Below, one piece after another: positions 1-9,546 of a stretch of DNA of 64,000 nt. The notes below the pieces were generated by a model that was not told the DNA's origin, searched no databases, and worked only from the letters and a program-made list of their open reading frames with translations. How positions within the stretch are numbered: position 1 is the stretch's first letter; each line of letters begins with the position of its first letter. The position numbers and the translations under genes were made by a program. This DNA is from Gallalistipes aquisgranensis (GTDB taxonomy: Bacteria > Bacteroidota > Bacteroidia > Bacteroidales > Rikenellaceae): positions 1,488,001-1,552,000 of the forward strand of contig NZ_JADCJY010000001.1 in assembly GCF_014982715.1 (NCBI RefSeq), in the 5' to 3' direction.

Positions 1-478
1 GGTGGAACTGATCGAAAACGGGAAGGTGATCCCCACCCTCTCGTGTCTGATAAAACTGTGCCGCAGCATGGGCGTGCGGCTGGGCACCGTGCTCGACGGC
101 GCGGAACACCCCGGGCCCGCCCTTTCCAAGAGGCAGGAACAGAAGCCCCGCACCGTGAGCCTCTCGTGCGACAGCGCCGGAGACCGCAGCAACCTCAATT
201 TCTACGCCCTGGCCGCCGGCAAGAGCGACCGCAACATGGAGCCCTACATCATCGAGGTGGAGTGGATTCCCGAAAACGAGGAAAAGAAGTCGCAGCACGA
301 GGGCGAGGAGTTCATCTACGTGATGAGCGGAAAGGTGGAACTGCGCTACGGCACGGACACCTACACGCTGGAGGAGGGAGACAGCATCTACTACGATTCG
401 ATCGTGCCCCACTGCATTTCGGCGGCAAAACCGGACACGCAGGCGAAAGTTCTGGCCGTAACCTATATTCCGTATTGA
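1..478 (+). CDS. XRE-family regulator with cupin sensor domain (5' truncated)
   Basis: Only the C-terminal part is present, because the frame is open to the left edge and the apparent first codon (GTG at 2) is internal. The first residues (ENGKVIPTLSCLIKLCRSMG) look like the last helices of an XRE/Cro-type helix-turn-helix. Residues about 75-155 form a cupin with EEFIYVMSGKVELRYG followed by EEGDSIYYDSIVPHCI. This is the known XRE-cupin regulator layout, where the cupin binds a small ligand that I cannot identify. The gene ends 39 bases before an acyl-CoA ligase on the same strand. Regulator plus AMP-ligase pairs recur in anaerobes, so it may control that gene; this is inference. Confidence 0.85.
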   Translation, partial: VELIENGKVIPTLSCLIKLCRSMGVRLGTVLDGAEHPGPALSKRQEQKPRTVSLSCDSAGDRSNLNFYALAAGKSDRNMEPYIIEVEWIPENEEKKSQHEGEEFIYVMSGKVELRYGTDTYTLEEGDSIYYDSIVPHCISAAKPDTQAKVLAVTYIPY

Positions 479-517
479 AAATTCACGGGACTGGACTTCG
501 TAGAAAACCGTAATTTT

Positions 518-2173
518 ATGGAACAGGAACTGAAGGACTACACGCTGGGCGGACTGCTCGAAGGCTGGGCGGCCTCACAGCCCGACCACGAATTCATGGT
601 CTATTCCGACCGCGGGCTGCGTTTCAGCTACGCGGAATTCAACGAACGGGTGGACAACCTGGCCAAGGGGCTGCTCTCGATCGGCGTGAAAAAGGGCGAC
701 AAGGTGGGCGTATGGGCCAAGAACGTGCCCGACTGGCTCACGTTCATGTTCGCCACCTCGAAGATCGGCGCCGTCCTGGTGACCGTCAACACGAACTACA
801 AGTCGGCCGAGGTGAAGTATATCATGCAGAACGCCGACATTCACACGATGTGCATGGTGAACGGTTACCGCGACAGCGACTACGTGCAAATGATCTACGA
901 CCTGGTGCCGGAACTGCGCACCCAGGAGCGGGGCCACCTGAAAAGCGAGACGTTCCCCGAACTGCGCAACGTGGTCTACATCGGGCAGGAGAAGCAGCGG
1001 GGCATGTACAACACGGCCGAGCTCATCATGGTCGGCGCCCACACCGATTCGGCCGAGCTGCGCCGGATACACGCCGGCATCGACACCCACGACGAGCTGA
1101 TGATGCAGTACACCTCGGGCACCACCGGGTTTCCGAAGGGTGTGGTGCTCACCCACCACAACATCCTCAACAACGGATGGGACATCGGCGAGTGCATGGA
1201 GTACACGAAGGACGACAAACTGCTGGTATGCGTACCGCTGTTCCACTGTTTCGGATGCGTGCTGGCGCTCTGCGCCGTCATCACCCACGGGGCCACGATG
1301 GTGATGGTCGAGGACTTCGACCCGCTCAAGGTGCTGGCCTCCGTACACAAGGAGCGGTGCACGCTGCTCTACGGCGTGCCCACCATGTTCATCGCAGAGT
1401 TGAACCACCCGATGTTCGACATGTTCGACCTGACGAGCCTGCGCACCGGCATCATGGCCGGGGCCGTGTGTCCGATCGAGACGATGAACGAGGTGATGGA
1501 ACGGATGCACTGCAAGGTGATCTCGGTCTACGGTCTCACGGAAAGTTCGCCGGGCATGACCGCCACGCGGGTGAGCGAATCGACCGAAATCCGCGCCACG
1601 ACCGTCGGACGCCATCTGCCCCATGTGGAGGTGAAGGTGCTCGACCCGGAGACCAACCGGGAGTGTCCCGTGGGCGTGCAGGGCGAAATGTGCTGCCGGG
1701 GCTACAACATCATGAAGGGATACTACAAGAACCCCGAGGCCACGGCCGCCGTGATCGACGAGAACGGATTCCTCCACTCGGGCGACCTGGGCGTGATGGA
1801 CGAAGAGGGTTATTTCCGCATCACGGGCCGCATCAAGGAGATGATCATCCGGGGCGGGGAAAACATCTATCCGCGGGAGATCGAGAACTTCCTGCACAAC
1901 ATCCCCGGCATCGAGAACGTCGAGGTGGTGGGCATCCCCTCCCCGAAATACGGGGAACAGGTGGGGGCCTTCATCAAGATGAAGAAAGGAGAGAAGATGA
2001 CCGAAGAGGAGGTACAGCTCTTCTGCCGGGGCAACATCGCTCGGTACAAGATTCCGAAATACATCTTCTTCGTGGACGAATTCCCGATGACGGCCAGCGG
2101 CAAGATCCAGAAATTCCGGCTCAAGGACCTGGGGGTCGAACTGCTCGGAAAGGCGGGCATCGAAATCGTATAG
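518..2173 (+). CDS. AMP-binding acyl-CoA ligase (FadD-like)
   Basis: A 551-residue member of the ANL adenylate-forming superfamily, which activates a carboxylic acid with ATP and transfers it to CoA. The phosphate-binding loop [11 protein letters not shown] lies at about residues 198-208. The A5 motif YGLTESSPG is at about 338, and the C-terminal catalytic lysine sits in the [10 protein letters not shown] segment near residue 530. No signal peptide is seen and length is typical of medium/long-chain acyl-CoA ligases. Substrate cannot be read from sequence. It lies directly downstream of an XRE-cupin regulator and is probably co-transcribed with it. It converges with the NUDIX gene on the other strand. 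Confidence 0.9.
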   Translation: MEQELKDYTLGGLLEGWAASQPDHEFMVYSDRGLRFSYAEFNERVDNLAKGLLSIGVKKGDKVGVWAKNVPDWLTFMFATSKIGAVLVTVNTNYKSAEVKYIMQNADIHTMCMVNGYRDSDYVQMIYDLVPELRTQERGHLKSETFPELRNVVYIGQEKQRGMYNTAELIMVGAHTDSAELRRIHAGIDTHDELMMQYTSGTTGFPKGVVLTHHNILNNGWDIGECMEYTKDDKLLVCVPLFHCFGCVLALCAVITHGATMVMVEDFDPLKVLASVHKERCTLLYGVPTMFIAELNHPMFDMFDLTSLRTGIMAGAVCPIETMNEVMERMHCKVISVYGLTESSPGMTATRVSESTEIRATTVGRHLPHVEVKVLDPETNRECPVGVQGEMCCRGYNIMKGYYKNPEATAAVIDENGFLHSGDLGVMDEEGYFRITGRIKEMIIRGGENIYPREIENFLHNIPGIENVEVVGIPSPKYGEQVGAFIKMKKGEKMTEEEVQLFCRGNIARYKIPKYIFFVDEFPMTASGKIQKFRLKDLGVELLGKAGIEIV

Positions 2174-2206
2174 AGGCCCTCCGGCGACTCTTTACGGAAC
2201 CGCCCC

Positions 2207-2797
2207 TTACATCAGCTTGTTCTCCGCCATGTACTTCCAGAGCGGGGCGGCGTTCAGCGCCTGGGGTATGGCGTCGGCGAGCAGGAGCTCCTTCACCTCG
2301 TCGAGCGAGAGCAGATGGACCGAGATCGACTCGGTCGCCTCGAGGTGCTGATCGGAAATCCGCTCGACATCCGTAGCCAGAAAACAGTGGGTCAGGTTGT
2401 TCTGCGAACCGGGATTGGCCGAAATCGTCATGAACTCCCGCCAGTGTCCCCCGCCGTAGCCCGTCTCCTCCCACAGCTCCCGCTGCGCCGAGACCAGCGG
2501 CGAGGCGTCCTCCTTCTCGCACACGCCGGCGCAAAGTTCGTAGGCCGTCACCCCCAGTCCGTTGCGGAACTGGCGGATCATCACGAACTGCCCCTCGCGC
2601 GTGACGGCGATCGTATTCACCCAGTCGGGATACTCCAGCACGTAATACTCCGGCACGCGGTTGCCGTTGGGCAGTTGCAGACATTCCCGGCGCACCGTCA
2701 GCCACGGACGGCGGAAAAGGTACTCGCTGGAGAGCACCTTCCATCCCGATTCCTCCCGCCCGGTAATGAACCGGGACCTTTTCTCCTTCTTTTCCAT
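2207..2797 (-). CDS. NUDIX hydrolase
   Basis: The chosen start (ATG at 2797) gives 196 residues beginning MEKKEKRSRF and has a good GAGAGGA ribosome-binding site just upstream, unusual for this window. A longer open frame upstream runs into the 3' end of the peptidase gene and is not used. The NUDIX box is recognisable around AQRELWEETGYGG, preceded by a glycine-rich loop, which binds metal and cleaves nucleoside diphosphate linkages. The YVLEYPDWVNTIAVTREGQF and VMIRQFRNG segments resemble ADP-ribose/sugar-nucleotide pyrophosphatases. Substrate is not assigned. It is the last gene of a run that begins near 9478. Confidence 0.85.
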   Translation of the reverse strand: MEKKEKRSRFITGREESGWKVLSSEYLFRRPWLTVRRECLQLPNGNRVPEYYVLEYPDWVNTIAVTREGQFVMIRQFRNGLGVTAYELCAGVCEKEDASPLVSAQRELWEETGYGGGHWREFMTISANPGSQNNLTHCFLATDVERISDQHLEATESISVHLLSLDEVKELLLADAIPQALNAAPLWKYMAENKLM

Positions 2798-2816
2798 ATC
2801 CTCTCTCCGGTATGAA

Positions 2817-2841
2817 TCCGGCCGGAATATGCCCGGCCGGA
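2817..2841 (-). terminator. GC-rich hairpin after the DPP11-like gene
   Basis: TCCGGCCGG at 2817-2825 pairs with CCGGCCGGA at 2833-2841 around a 7-base loop. It follows the peptidase stop codon at 2845 on the minus strand and precedes the NUDIX start. There is no clear U tract, so it may be a weak terminator, a transcript-stabilising hairpin or an attenuator. Confidence 0.4.
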
Positions 2842-2844
2842 GCG

Positions 2845-4959
2845 TTATTTCTCGAGTGTCATCTCCTCTATCAGGTAACCCGCCCCGCCGAGCCGGTCGA
2901 TCAGAAAGAGCACGTAACGGATATCCACGGCGATGTTGCGGCACACCGAGGGGTCGAACTCGATGTCACTCATGGTGCTGAGCCACGTCCGGTCGAAATT
3001 GATTCCCACCAGCCGTCCCCGGCGGTCGAGGATCGGACTGCCGGAGTTGCCGCCCGTGGTGTGGTTCGTGGCCAGGAACGCCACATGCACCGCTCCGTCA
3101 CGGTCGGCCCAGCGGCCGTAGTCCTTCGCGGCATGGAGGTCACGAAGGCCCTGCGGCACGTTGTAGTCGTACACTTCGGGCGTGTCCTTCTCCATGATCC
3201 CCTCCAGCGTGGTGTAGGGCACATGCCACACGGCATCCTGCGGACTGTAACCGGCCACATGCCCGTAAGCCACGCGCAGGGTGAGGTTGGCATCGGGGTA
3301 GAAGTCCTGTTCCGGCGACATCTCCCGCAATCCCTGCATGTAGGTCCTGTAAAGCTCGGTGATCTCGGCGTTCAGCCTCTTCGCCTCCCGGCCGGCCGGG
3401 ACCACTCCCTGCCGGGCCCGGCGGTAGAGAGCCGCCGCGGGATCGTCCGCCAGCGCCTTCATCAGCGCCGCACTGTCACTCTTCAGCGCCTCGTATCCCC
3501 CGGCCGTGGCGAAGGGCGAACGCTCCATCACCGAAGCGACATAGGCCGCCGCCCCTCCGGCCGCGTCGATCTCACGCCGCAGCGAATCGGGCAGGAACCG
3601 GGCGGGCAGACGCTTCACGTACTCCGTAAAGAGTTCGGCGGCCACCCGGCGGTCGATCGCGGGCGAATAGTCCTTGTAGAACTTCCCGGCCCGCTCCCGG
3701 ATCACGGAAACCGGAGTGCCGGGAGCGATCCGTCCCGTGAAGACGGGCAGTTCGATACCGGCCATTCCCTCGTTGAAACAGTCCACCGCAAAGGCGTTCT
3801 CGTCCAGCTCACGGTAGAGTTTTTTCAACCGGGGCAGCACGTCGCGGTAACGGGGCTTGTCAGCCGCCCACGCCTCGAAAGCGGCCTCCTGCCGCTGCTT
3901 TTTCCCGATCGTACCGAGCCGGGCGATTCCCTTGCTCTCCCCCTGCCACTTTTTCCAGGCATTGGCCACCGAAGCGTTCTTGGCGGCATACTGGATGCGG
4001 GTACGGACATCGCGGGCCTGCTCCTCGTTGAAGATGCGGAGCCTGCGCGTGCGCAGGTCGATCTTGAGCGGATTCGAACGGTTCAGCACGAAATCGACCG
4101 CATCGGAGATCACGTACTGCTGCGTACGGCCGGGAAAGCCGTAGATCATGGTGAAGTCGCCCTCCTCCACGCCGCCCGTGGCGATCGTGAAGTGCCTCTT
4201 CGGACGGTAGGGCACGTTCTCCTTCGAGTAGGGGGCCGGTTTGTTGTCCTTGCCGGCATAGATGCGGAAGACGGAGAAGTCGCCCGTGTGACGGGGCCAC
4301 ATCCAGTTGTCGGTATCGCCGCCGAACTTGCCGATCGCCGAGGGCGGAGCCGCCACCAGGCGCACGTCAGGGAACACCTCGGTCACGTAGATGAAATACT
4401 GGTTGCCGTAGTAGAGCGGCTTGACCGACGCGGTGTAGTGCGTCCCCTCGGTCGCCCGTTCGATGACGCGGGCGGTGTTGCGGGCAATCAGCGTATCGCG
4501 TTCGGCCGGAGTCATGGTTTCGGCCACCCCCTCCAGCACGGCCTCTGTCACGTCGTCCATCCGCACGAGGAACGCGACGGTCAGCCCCGGATTGGGCAGC
4601 TCCTCGGACCGGTTCATGGCCCAGAAGCCGTTCGTGAGATAATCGTGCTCCACGCTGCTGTGCTGCTGGATCTGGCGGTAACCGCAATGGTGGTTGGTCA
4701 GCAGCAGGCCCTCTGCGGAGACCAGTTCGCCCGTGCATCCGCCGCCGAAAAGCACGATGGCGTCCTTCATCGAAGCGCGGTTCACGCTGTAAATATCCTC
4801 GGCCGTCAGGCGGAAACCCTTCTGCCGCATATCCCTGATCCGCTCCCCGATCAGGCTGGGAAGCCACATGCCCTCGTCGGCGCGCGAAGGGACCGTCATC
4901 ACCAGGGCGACCAGCAGAAGGCCGCAGCGTCTCAACATTTTCATCATCTTTGTTTTCAT
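2845..4959 (-). CDS. S46 family dipeptidyl peptidase, DPP11-type
   Basis: A 704-residue secreted serine peptidase of family S46 with a signal peptide at residues 1-27. The catalytic histidine lies in TNHHCGY (about H91) and the serine in GGNSGSP (S639); a conserved segment DTDNWMWPRHTGDF near residues 215-228 holds the aspartate region. An arginine follows the serine by 18 positions (NFDR, R657). In Porphyromonas gingivalis DPP11 the pair is S655/R673 with the same spacing, and that arginine selects acidic residues at P1, whereas DPP7 has glycine. The protein is therefore predicted to release Asp/Glu-containing dipeptides in the periplasm. The gene starts 13 bases after the Maf stop codon and is probably in its operon. 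Confidence 0.9.
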   Translation of the reverse strand: MKTKMMKMLRRCGLLLVALVMTVPSRADEGMWLPSLIGERIRDMRQKGFRLTAEDIYSVNRASMKDAIVLFGGGCTGELVSAEGLLLTNHHCGYRQIQQHSSVEHDYLTNGFWAMNRSEELPNPGLTVAFLVRMDDVTEAVLEGVAETMTPAERDTLIARNTARVIERATEGTHYTASVKPLYYGNQYFIYVTEVFPDVRLVAAPPSAIGKFGGDTDNWMWPRHTGDFSVFRIYAGKDNKPAPYSKENVPYRPKRHFTIATGGVEEGDFTMIYGFPGRTQQYVISDAVDFVLNRSNPLKIDLRTRRLRIFNEEQARDVRTRIQYAAKNASVANAWKKWQGESKGIARLGTIGKKQRQEAAFEAWAADKPRYRDVLPRLKKLYRELDENAFAVDCFNEGMAGIELPVFTGRIAPGTPVSVIRERAGKFYKDYSPAIDRRVAAELFTEYVKRLPARFLPDSLRREIDAAGGAAAYVASVMERSPFATAGGYEALKSDSAALMKALADDPAAALYRRARQGVVPAGREAKRLNAEITELYRTYMQGLREMSPEQDFYPDANLTLRVAYGHVAGYSPQDAVWHVPYTTLEGIMEKDTPEVYDYNVPQGLRDLHAAKDYGRWADRDGAVHVAFLATNHTTGGNSGSPILDRRGRLVGINFDRTWLSTMSDIEFDPSVCRNIAVDIRYVLFLIDRLGGAGYLIEEMTLEK

Positions 4960-4972
4960 GCCAGTATCGTTT

Positions 4973-5572
4973 TTATCTGTTTTCCAAAAAACGGCCGAGC
5001 CGCACGTAAAGTTGCTGGACCGGCAACCCCATCACGTTGTAGAACGACCCGTCGATCCGCTCGATGGCCGCATAGCCGATCCACTCCTGTATGCCGTAGG
5101 AACCCGCCTTGTCGAAGGGGCGGAACGTGTCGATGTAGTATTCGATCTCCTCCCGCGCGAGCGGCCGGAACCACACGTCGGTCGACACCGAAAAGTGCTC
5201 GCAGCGCTCCGCCGTGCGGATCGCCACGCCCGACACCACCCGGTGCCGACTGCCCGACAGGGCCGAAAGCATCTCCACGGCCTCCTCCCGGCCGTGCGGC
5301 TTTCCGAGGATGCGCCCGCCGAGCACCACCACCGTATCGGCCGTGAGCAGTATCTCGTCCGGGGCCAGCGCCTCCGGATAGCTGCGCGACTTGAGCAGGG
5401 CCAGGTATTCCGGCACCTCCTCTGCGGGCAGGGTCTCCGGATACCGCTCCTCCACCTCGTAATCGCCTGCCAGCCGGTACTCCAGCCCGGCCCCGGAGAG
5501 CAGTTCGCGGCGACGGGGCGACCGGCTCGCCAGAATCAGACGTTTGTCTCTGAGTTTTTCGTGCAACAACAT
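4973..5572 (-). CDS. maf: Maf-family nucleotide pyrophosphatase
   Basis: A 199-residue Maf/HAM1-superfamily protein. The N-terminal signature ILASRSPRRRELL (about residues 13-25) and the later ADTVVVLGGRILGKP segment are diagnostic. Maf proteins hydrolyse non-canonical or modified nucleoside triphosphates and have been linked to septum regulation. It lies 13 bases before the peptidase gene and 10 bases after the SDR gene, consistent with one transcript. Length is normal. Which Maf subfamily (dTTP/UTP or m7GTP pyrophosphatase) is not determined. Confidence 0.92.
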   Translation of the reverse strand: MLLHEKLRDKRLILASRSPRRRELLSGAGLEYRLAGDYEVEERYPETLPAEEVPEYLALLKSRSYPEALAPDEILLTADTVVVLGGRILGKPHGREEAVEMLSALSGSRHRVVSGVAIRTAERCEHFSVSTDVWFRPLAREEIEYYIDTFRPFDKAGSYGIQEWIGYAAIERIDGSFYNVMGLPVQQLYVRLGRFLENR

Positions 5573-5582
5573 AGTTTATTTC

Positions 5583-6311
5583 TCACATTTTTTCGTACAA
5601 TGCGCGGGGCACCGCCCTCAGCAGCAGCCCCACGGCCCGCCAGCGCGGCGTGACGTACTGCACCGCCCTGCGGCGCCGGACGGCCCGGAGAATGACTTCG
5701 GCGGCCCGGCGGGGTGAAGCGATCCAGAAATGGCCCTCGCCCTTCATCATGGCCGTATCGACCGAACCGGGCCGGACATCGGTCACCGCGACCGGTTCGC
5801 GCCGCTTGCAGGCCCGCTGGCGCAGTCCCTCCAGATAGTTGATCTGGTAGGCTTTCGAAGCGGCATAGGCCGGTGCCGGGCCGCTGCCCCGCAATCCCAT
5901 CACGGAAGTGACGGCCACCAGGTGACCTCCTCCGCATCCGGCGAAATAGTTATAGACGAAACCGGCCAGCCGCGTGAAGGCCGCCACGTTCAAGGCCACC
6001 GTTTCGAGCTCCGGTTCCGCGTCGAGCTCCGGATTGAGGTGACCCGTTCCGGCACAGAGCACCACGAGACCGACCCCGTCCATCCGGTCGATCAACGCCC
6101 CGACACGCTCCGCCGCATCGGATGCCGCAGCATCGAACGCCGCCGTCACGTAACGCTCCGGCGATTCGGCCCGCAGCGTTCCGAGCAGGTCGGCCCGCCG
6201 GCCCGTCACCCCGACCAGGTATCCGTCGGCCGCCAGCAACCGGGCCAGTTCGCGCCCGATGCCGGAAGTGGCTCCGATCACCACGGCCCGCCTTTCCCGT
6301 CCCCCGCTCAT
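5583..6311 (-). CDS. Short-chain dehydrogenase/reductase
   Basis: A 242-residue classical SDR. The Rossmann nucleotide motif GATSGIGRELARLL is at about residues 13-26 and the catalytic Y-x-x-x-K occurs in YAASKAYQINY, preceded by an SVMGLRGSG serine region. The TGRR after the second strand suggests NADP preference, which is inference. Its start codon overlaps the stop codon of the upstream FAH-family gene by 4 bases, indicating translational coupling. Substrate is unknown. Confidence 0.88.
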   Translation of the reverse strand: MSGGRERRAVVIGATSGIGRELARLLAADGYLVGVTGRRADLLGTLRAESPERYVTAAFDAAASDAAERVGALIDRMDGVGLVVLCAGTGHLNPELDAEPELETVALNVAAFTRLAGFVYNYFAGCGGGHLVAVTSVMGLRGSGPAPAYAASKAYQINYLEGLRQRACKRREPVAVTDVRPGSVDTAMMKGEGHFWIASPRRAAEVILRAVRRRRAVQYVTPRWRAVGLLLRAVPRALYEKM

Positions 6312-6931
6312 CGTATCTCGATATCGAGCAGCCGCTCACCTTCGAGCGATGCGGTGATACGGTCGCCGGGAGAGAGCCTGCCCACGCCCACGGGAGTCCC
6401 CGTATAGATCAGGTCGCCCATCTTGAGAGTGACGAAATGAGAGACGTAGGAGACGATCCTGTCCACCGTAAAGATCATTTTCGAGGTGTCGCCCGCCTGC
6501 CGGGGCTCTCCGTTCAGTTCCATGTCGAAATGCAGCCGCTGCACGTCTCCGCCCAGTCCGGCCAGCGGCAGGAAACGGGGCGAAAGGGCGGCTGAATAGT
6601 CAAAACTCTTGCACACCTCCCACGGCAGCCCCTTCGCGACACACTCCCGCTGCAGGTCGCGGGCCGTGAAGTCGATTCCGAGCCCCACCTCCTCGTAATA
6701 ACGGTGCGCGAAGCGCTCTTCGATGGTACGGCCCACCCGGCAGATACGCACCACCAGCTCCGTCTCGTACTGCAGGTCGCGGCTGAAATCGGGCAGGTAG
6801 AACGGCTCGTTGTTGCGCAGCAGGGCCGTGTCCGGCTTCATGAAGAAGATCGGTTCGGAAGGGATGTTCGAATTGCGGTCGAGTTCCCGGATATGTTCGA
6901 CGTAATTTTTGCCGATACAAATGATTTTCAT
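6308..6931 (-). CDS. Fumarylacetoacetate hydrolase family protein
   Basis: A 207-residue single-domain FAH-family protein. It shows IICIGKNYVEHIREL at the start, the metal-binding segment YETELVVRIC, and a C-terminal GDLIYTGTPVGVGRLSPGD loop typical of the fold. Family members act on acylpyruvates or oxaloacetate-like diacids using Mg2+ or Mn2+; the specific substrate is not clear. It overlaps the SDR gene by 4 bases and follows lpxB by only 4 bases, so it sits inside a tightly packed operon. Confidence 0.88.
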   Translation of the reverse strand: MKIICIGKNYVEHIRELDRNSNIPSEPIFFMKPDTALLRNNEPFYLPDFSRDLQYETELVVRICRVGRTIEERFAHRYYEEVGLGIDFTARDLQRECVAKGLPWEVCKSFDYSAALSPRFLPLAGLGGDVQRLHFDMELNGEPRQAGDTSKMIFTVDRIVSYVSHFVTLKMGDLIYTGTPVGVGRLSPGDRITASLEGERLLDIEIR

Positions 6932-6935
6932 GGTT

Positions 6936-8102
6936 CTATTCGGTTTTCGGTGTTTCGGACGAGGCGAGGCGTTCGCGCAGCAGGGTCACCATGCGGGCGG
7001 CGAAACGGTCGGATGCCCCCGGTCCCCCTACCCGCTCGCGCAGGGCGGCATAGTCGGCGAGCATTTTCTCGTGCTTGGCGCCTCCGGGCAGCACGGCCCG
7101 CAGCTCTTCGGCGGCATGGCGTACCTCCATGTCGCCCTGTATCATCTCGCGCACCACCTCGCGGTCCATAATCAGGTTCACCAGCGAAATGTAGCGGATC
7201 GAACGGATCAGCAGGCGCCCGATGGCGATGGTCACCGATCCGGCCCGGTAGCAGACGAACTCGGGCGTACCCAGCAGGGCCGTCTCCAGGGTCGCCGTCC
7301 CGGAGGTCACCACGGCGGCCTCGGCATGGGCCAGCAGGGGGTAGGTCTTGTCGCAGACGTACTTCACGGGACTCTCCCCGCCCAGCACGGCGTCGTACAG
7401 GCTGCGGTCGAGCCACGATACGCCCCCCACCACGAACTGATAGCCGGGAAACTCCGCCGCCAGTTTCGCCATGAAGGGCAGGTTGTACCGGATTTCGGTC
7501 TTGCGGCTGCCGGCCAGCAGGGCCACGATCGGACGGTCGTCCAGTCCGTTTTCCGCAAGAAACGCCTCGCGGGAGGGAATCGAACGCTTCTGCTCCACCA
7601 GCACATCCTCGATGGGATTGCCCTCGTAGATCGCCTCGATTCCCCGGCGGCGGAAATACTCCACCTCGAAGGGGAAGATGATGAACAGCCTGTCCACGTA
7701 CTTGCGGATCAGCTTCACGCGCGACTCCTTCCACGCCCACACTTTGGGCGAGATATAGTAGAAAGTGGGAATACCCGCCAGATGGGCGAACTTCGCCATC
7801 TTGAAATTGAAGCCCGGATAGTCAATCAGGATCAGCACGTCGGGGGCATAGGCGGCCACGTCGGCCTTGCACTCACGCAACTGGCCGAGGATCGTGGGCA
7901 GGTTCATCACCACCTCCACGAATCCCATGAACGAAGCGGTCTTGTAGTGCCGGGCCAGATTTCCGGCGCCGCCCACGGCCGCCATCTTGTCGCCGCCCCA
8001 GAAACGGAACTGCGCCTGCGGATCGTGCCGCAACAGCCCCTTCATCAGGTTCGCCCCGTGCAGGTCTCCCGAGGCCTCGCCGGCAATCAGATAGTATCTC
8101 AT
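6936..8102 (-). CDS. lpxB: Lipid-A-disaccharide synthase
   Basis: A 388-residue GT19 glycosyltransferase that joins UDP-2,3-diacylglucosamine and lipid X at the inner membrane, a step of lipid A synthesis. The N-terminus MRYYLIAGEASGDLHGANL carries the family GEASGD motif. Later segments IDYPGFNFKMAKFA, YYISPKVWAWKESRV, LLAGSRKTEI and VTSGTATLETALLGTP are all characteristic. Length is typical. It lies between trmD and the FAH-family gene in the same direction. The usual Bacteroidota neighbour surE is absent here. Confidence 0.96.
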   Translation of the reverse strand: MRYYLIAGEASGDLHGANLMKGLLRHDPQAQFRFWGGDKMAAVGGAGNLARHYKTASFMGFVEVVMNLPTILGQLRECKADVAAYAPDVLILIDYPGFNFKMAKFAHLAGIPTFYYISPKVWAWKESRVKLIRKYVDRLFIIFPFEVEYFRRRGIEAIYEGNPIEDVLVEQKRSIPSREAFLAENGLDDRPIVALLAGSRKTEIRYNLPFMAKLAAEFPGYQFVVGGVSWLDRSLYDAVLGGESPVKYVCDKTYPLLAHAEAAVVTSGTATLETALLGTPEFVCYRAGSVTIAIGRLLIRSIRYISLVNLIMDREVVREMIQGDMEVRHAAEELRAVLPGGAKHEKMLADYAALRERVGGPGASDRFAARMVTLLRERLASSETPKTE

Positions 8103-8127
8103 ACGGTCTCTTCTTTGGTTCGTTCGT

Positions 8128-8808
8128 CTATTTTTCCAGCAGGTCGGGCCTCAGCCGTTCGGTGCGTTCCAGCGCCGTCTCCTCCTGCCAGCGGGCGATC
8201 TCCGCGAAATTGCCCGACAGCAGCACGTCGGGCACCCGCCAGCCGTTGAACTCGGCCGGACGCGTATAGACGGGAGGCGCCAGCAGGTTGTCCTGGAAAC
8301 AGTCGGTCAGGGCCGACGCCTCGTCGCCGATGGCTCCCGGCAGCAGGCGCACCACGCTGTCGGTGATGATGGCCGCCGCCAGCTCGCCCCCCGTGAGCAC
8401 ATAGTCGCCGATGGATATCTCCCGCGTGATGAGGTGTTCCCTCACCCGGTAGTCCACCCCCTTGTAGTGGCCGCAGAGGATGATGATATTGCCCAGCGTG
8501 GAGAGGCGGTTGGCCTCGTGCTGGTCGTAGGTGACGCCGTCGGGCGAGGTGTAGATCACCTCGTCGTAGTCGCGCTCCCCCTTCAGCTTTTCGATGCAGA
8601 GAAAGATGGGCTCCGGTTTCATCACCATGCCCGCCTCGCCGCCGAAAGGATAGTCGTCCACCGTGCGGCGCCGGTCGGAGGTGTAGTCCCTCAGGTTGTG
8701 GACCGCGATCTCCACCTGCCCGGCCTGCTGCGCCCGCTTCAGTATGGATTCGTTCAGCGGACTGGCGAGCAGCTCGGGCACCACGGTCAGAATGTCGATG
8801 CGCATCAT
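8128..8808 (-). CDS. trmD: tRNA (guanine-37-N1)-methyltransferase
   Basis: A 226-residue SPOUT-class enzyme that methylates N1 of G37 in tRNAs reading CNN codons, preventing frameshifting. The deep-knot SAM site is visible in [19 protein letters not shown] and [16 protein letters not shown]. The C-terminal extension with [20 protein letters not shown] is also family-typical. Start is the first of two adjacent ATGs (8808 or 8805). It lies 4 bases downstream of the MBL hydrolase stop codon, without the rpsP-rimM-rplS neighbours seen in many bacteria. Confidence 0.96.
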   Translation of the reverse strand: MMRIDILTVVPELLASPLNESILKRAQQAGQVEIAVHNLRDYTSDRRRTVDDYPFGGEAGMVMKPEPIFLCIEKLKGERDYDEVIYTSPDGVTYDQHEANRLSTLGNIIILCGHYKGVDYRVREHLITREISIGDYVLTGGELAAAIITDSVVRLLPGAIGDEASALTDCFQDNLLAPPVYTRPAEFNGWRVPDVLLSGNFAEIARWQEETALERTERLRPDLLEK

Positions 8809-8812
8809 GGCC

Positions 8813-9478
8813 TCAGCACTTTACTTCGCCGTTGATGACCTCCACCACGAATGGATTGTAGAGCGTCTCGTGGCCGATCGTGCTCTGCGGGCCGTGGCCG
8901 GGATAGAAACGCACGTCGTCGCCCAGCGGAATCAGCTTCTCGAGAATACTCTTCATGATCCAGCTGTAATCGCCCCCCGGCAGGTCCGTACGGCCGATGC
9001 TCTCGCGGAAGAGGGTGTCGCCCGTGAAGAGGATTTTCTCCCCCTCCTCGTAAAAGGCCACATGGCCCGGCGTATGGCCCGGCGTATGGATCACCCGCAG
9101 CGCGGTTTCGCCGAACGTCACCTCGTCCCGCCCCTTCAGGTCCACCTCCGCCGCGGGCACGCTCTTCACGTCGAATCCGTAGATCGCCCCGTGCTGCGGA
9201 GCCGACTCGACCAGGAAACGGTCGTCGCCGTGCAGGGCGAACGGCACGCCGAACGTACGCTTCACGTAGTCCACGCCCAGGATGTGATCCACGTGGCCGT
9301 GGGTATTGAGCGCCAGGACGGGAGTGAGCCCGTTCTCCCGGATATAGTTGGTCAGGGCATTGTCCTCGCGGGCCGAATAGTTGCCCGCGTCGATCACCAC
9401 GCACTCTCCCGTATGATCGGAGACGACATAGGTATTCTCCTGAAAGGGATTGAAAGGCAGAACGCCGATTTTAATCAT
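8813..9478 (-). CDS. MBL-fold metallo-hydrolase (glyoxalase II-like)
   Basis: The start ATG at 9478 gives 221 residues beginning [19 protein letters not shown]. It is preferred over an upstream GTG-type start because the promoter box lies at 9500-9507. The metal site motif THGHVDH is clear, followed by [13 protein letters not shown] and the C-terminal [14 protein letters not shown]. These match small MBL-fold hydrolases of the YcbL/glyoxalase II-like group, which act on thioesters or related substrates. It is the first gene of the eight-gene minus-strand run ending at 2207. Confidence 0.9.
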   Translation of the reverse strand: MIKIGVLPFNPFQENTYVVSDHTGECVVIDAGNYSAREDNALTNYIRENGLTPVLALNTHGHVDHILGVDYVKRTFGVPFALHGDDRFLVESAPQHGAIYGFDVKSVPAAEVDLKGRDEVTFGETALRVIHTPGHTPGHVAFYEEGEKILFTGDTLFRESIGRTDLPGGDYSWIMKSILEKLIPLGDDVRFYPGHGPQSTIGHETLYNPFVVEVINGEVKC

Positions 9479-9499
9479 AGCAAACGGTTGTTTTGGAAA

Positions 9500-9507
9500 C
9501 AAAGATA
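9500..9507 (-). promoter_or_regulatory. TATCTTTG -7 box for the 9478-2207 operon
   Basis: The minus strand reads TATCTTTG, a perfect match to the Bacteroidota TAnnTTTG -7 element. No clear -33 TTTG is seen at 19-20 bases. It predicts a start about 16 bases before the ATG at 9478. Confidence 0.65.
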
Positions 9508-9546
9508 GTGATTCGCCGTCAATTTCCGGCATATTTCCTGCTCTGG

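Noticed and set aside
2812-5346. Open frame of 844 codons antisense to the S46 peptidase and Maf
   Set aside because: It is opposite two genes with clear catalytic motifs and shows no recognisable protein features.
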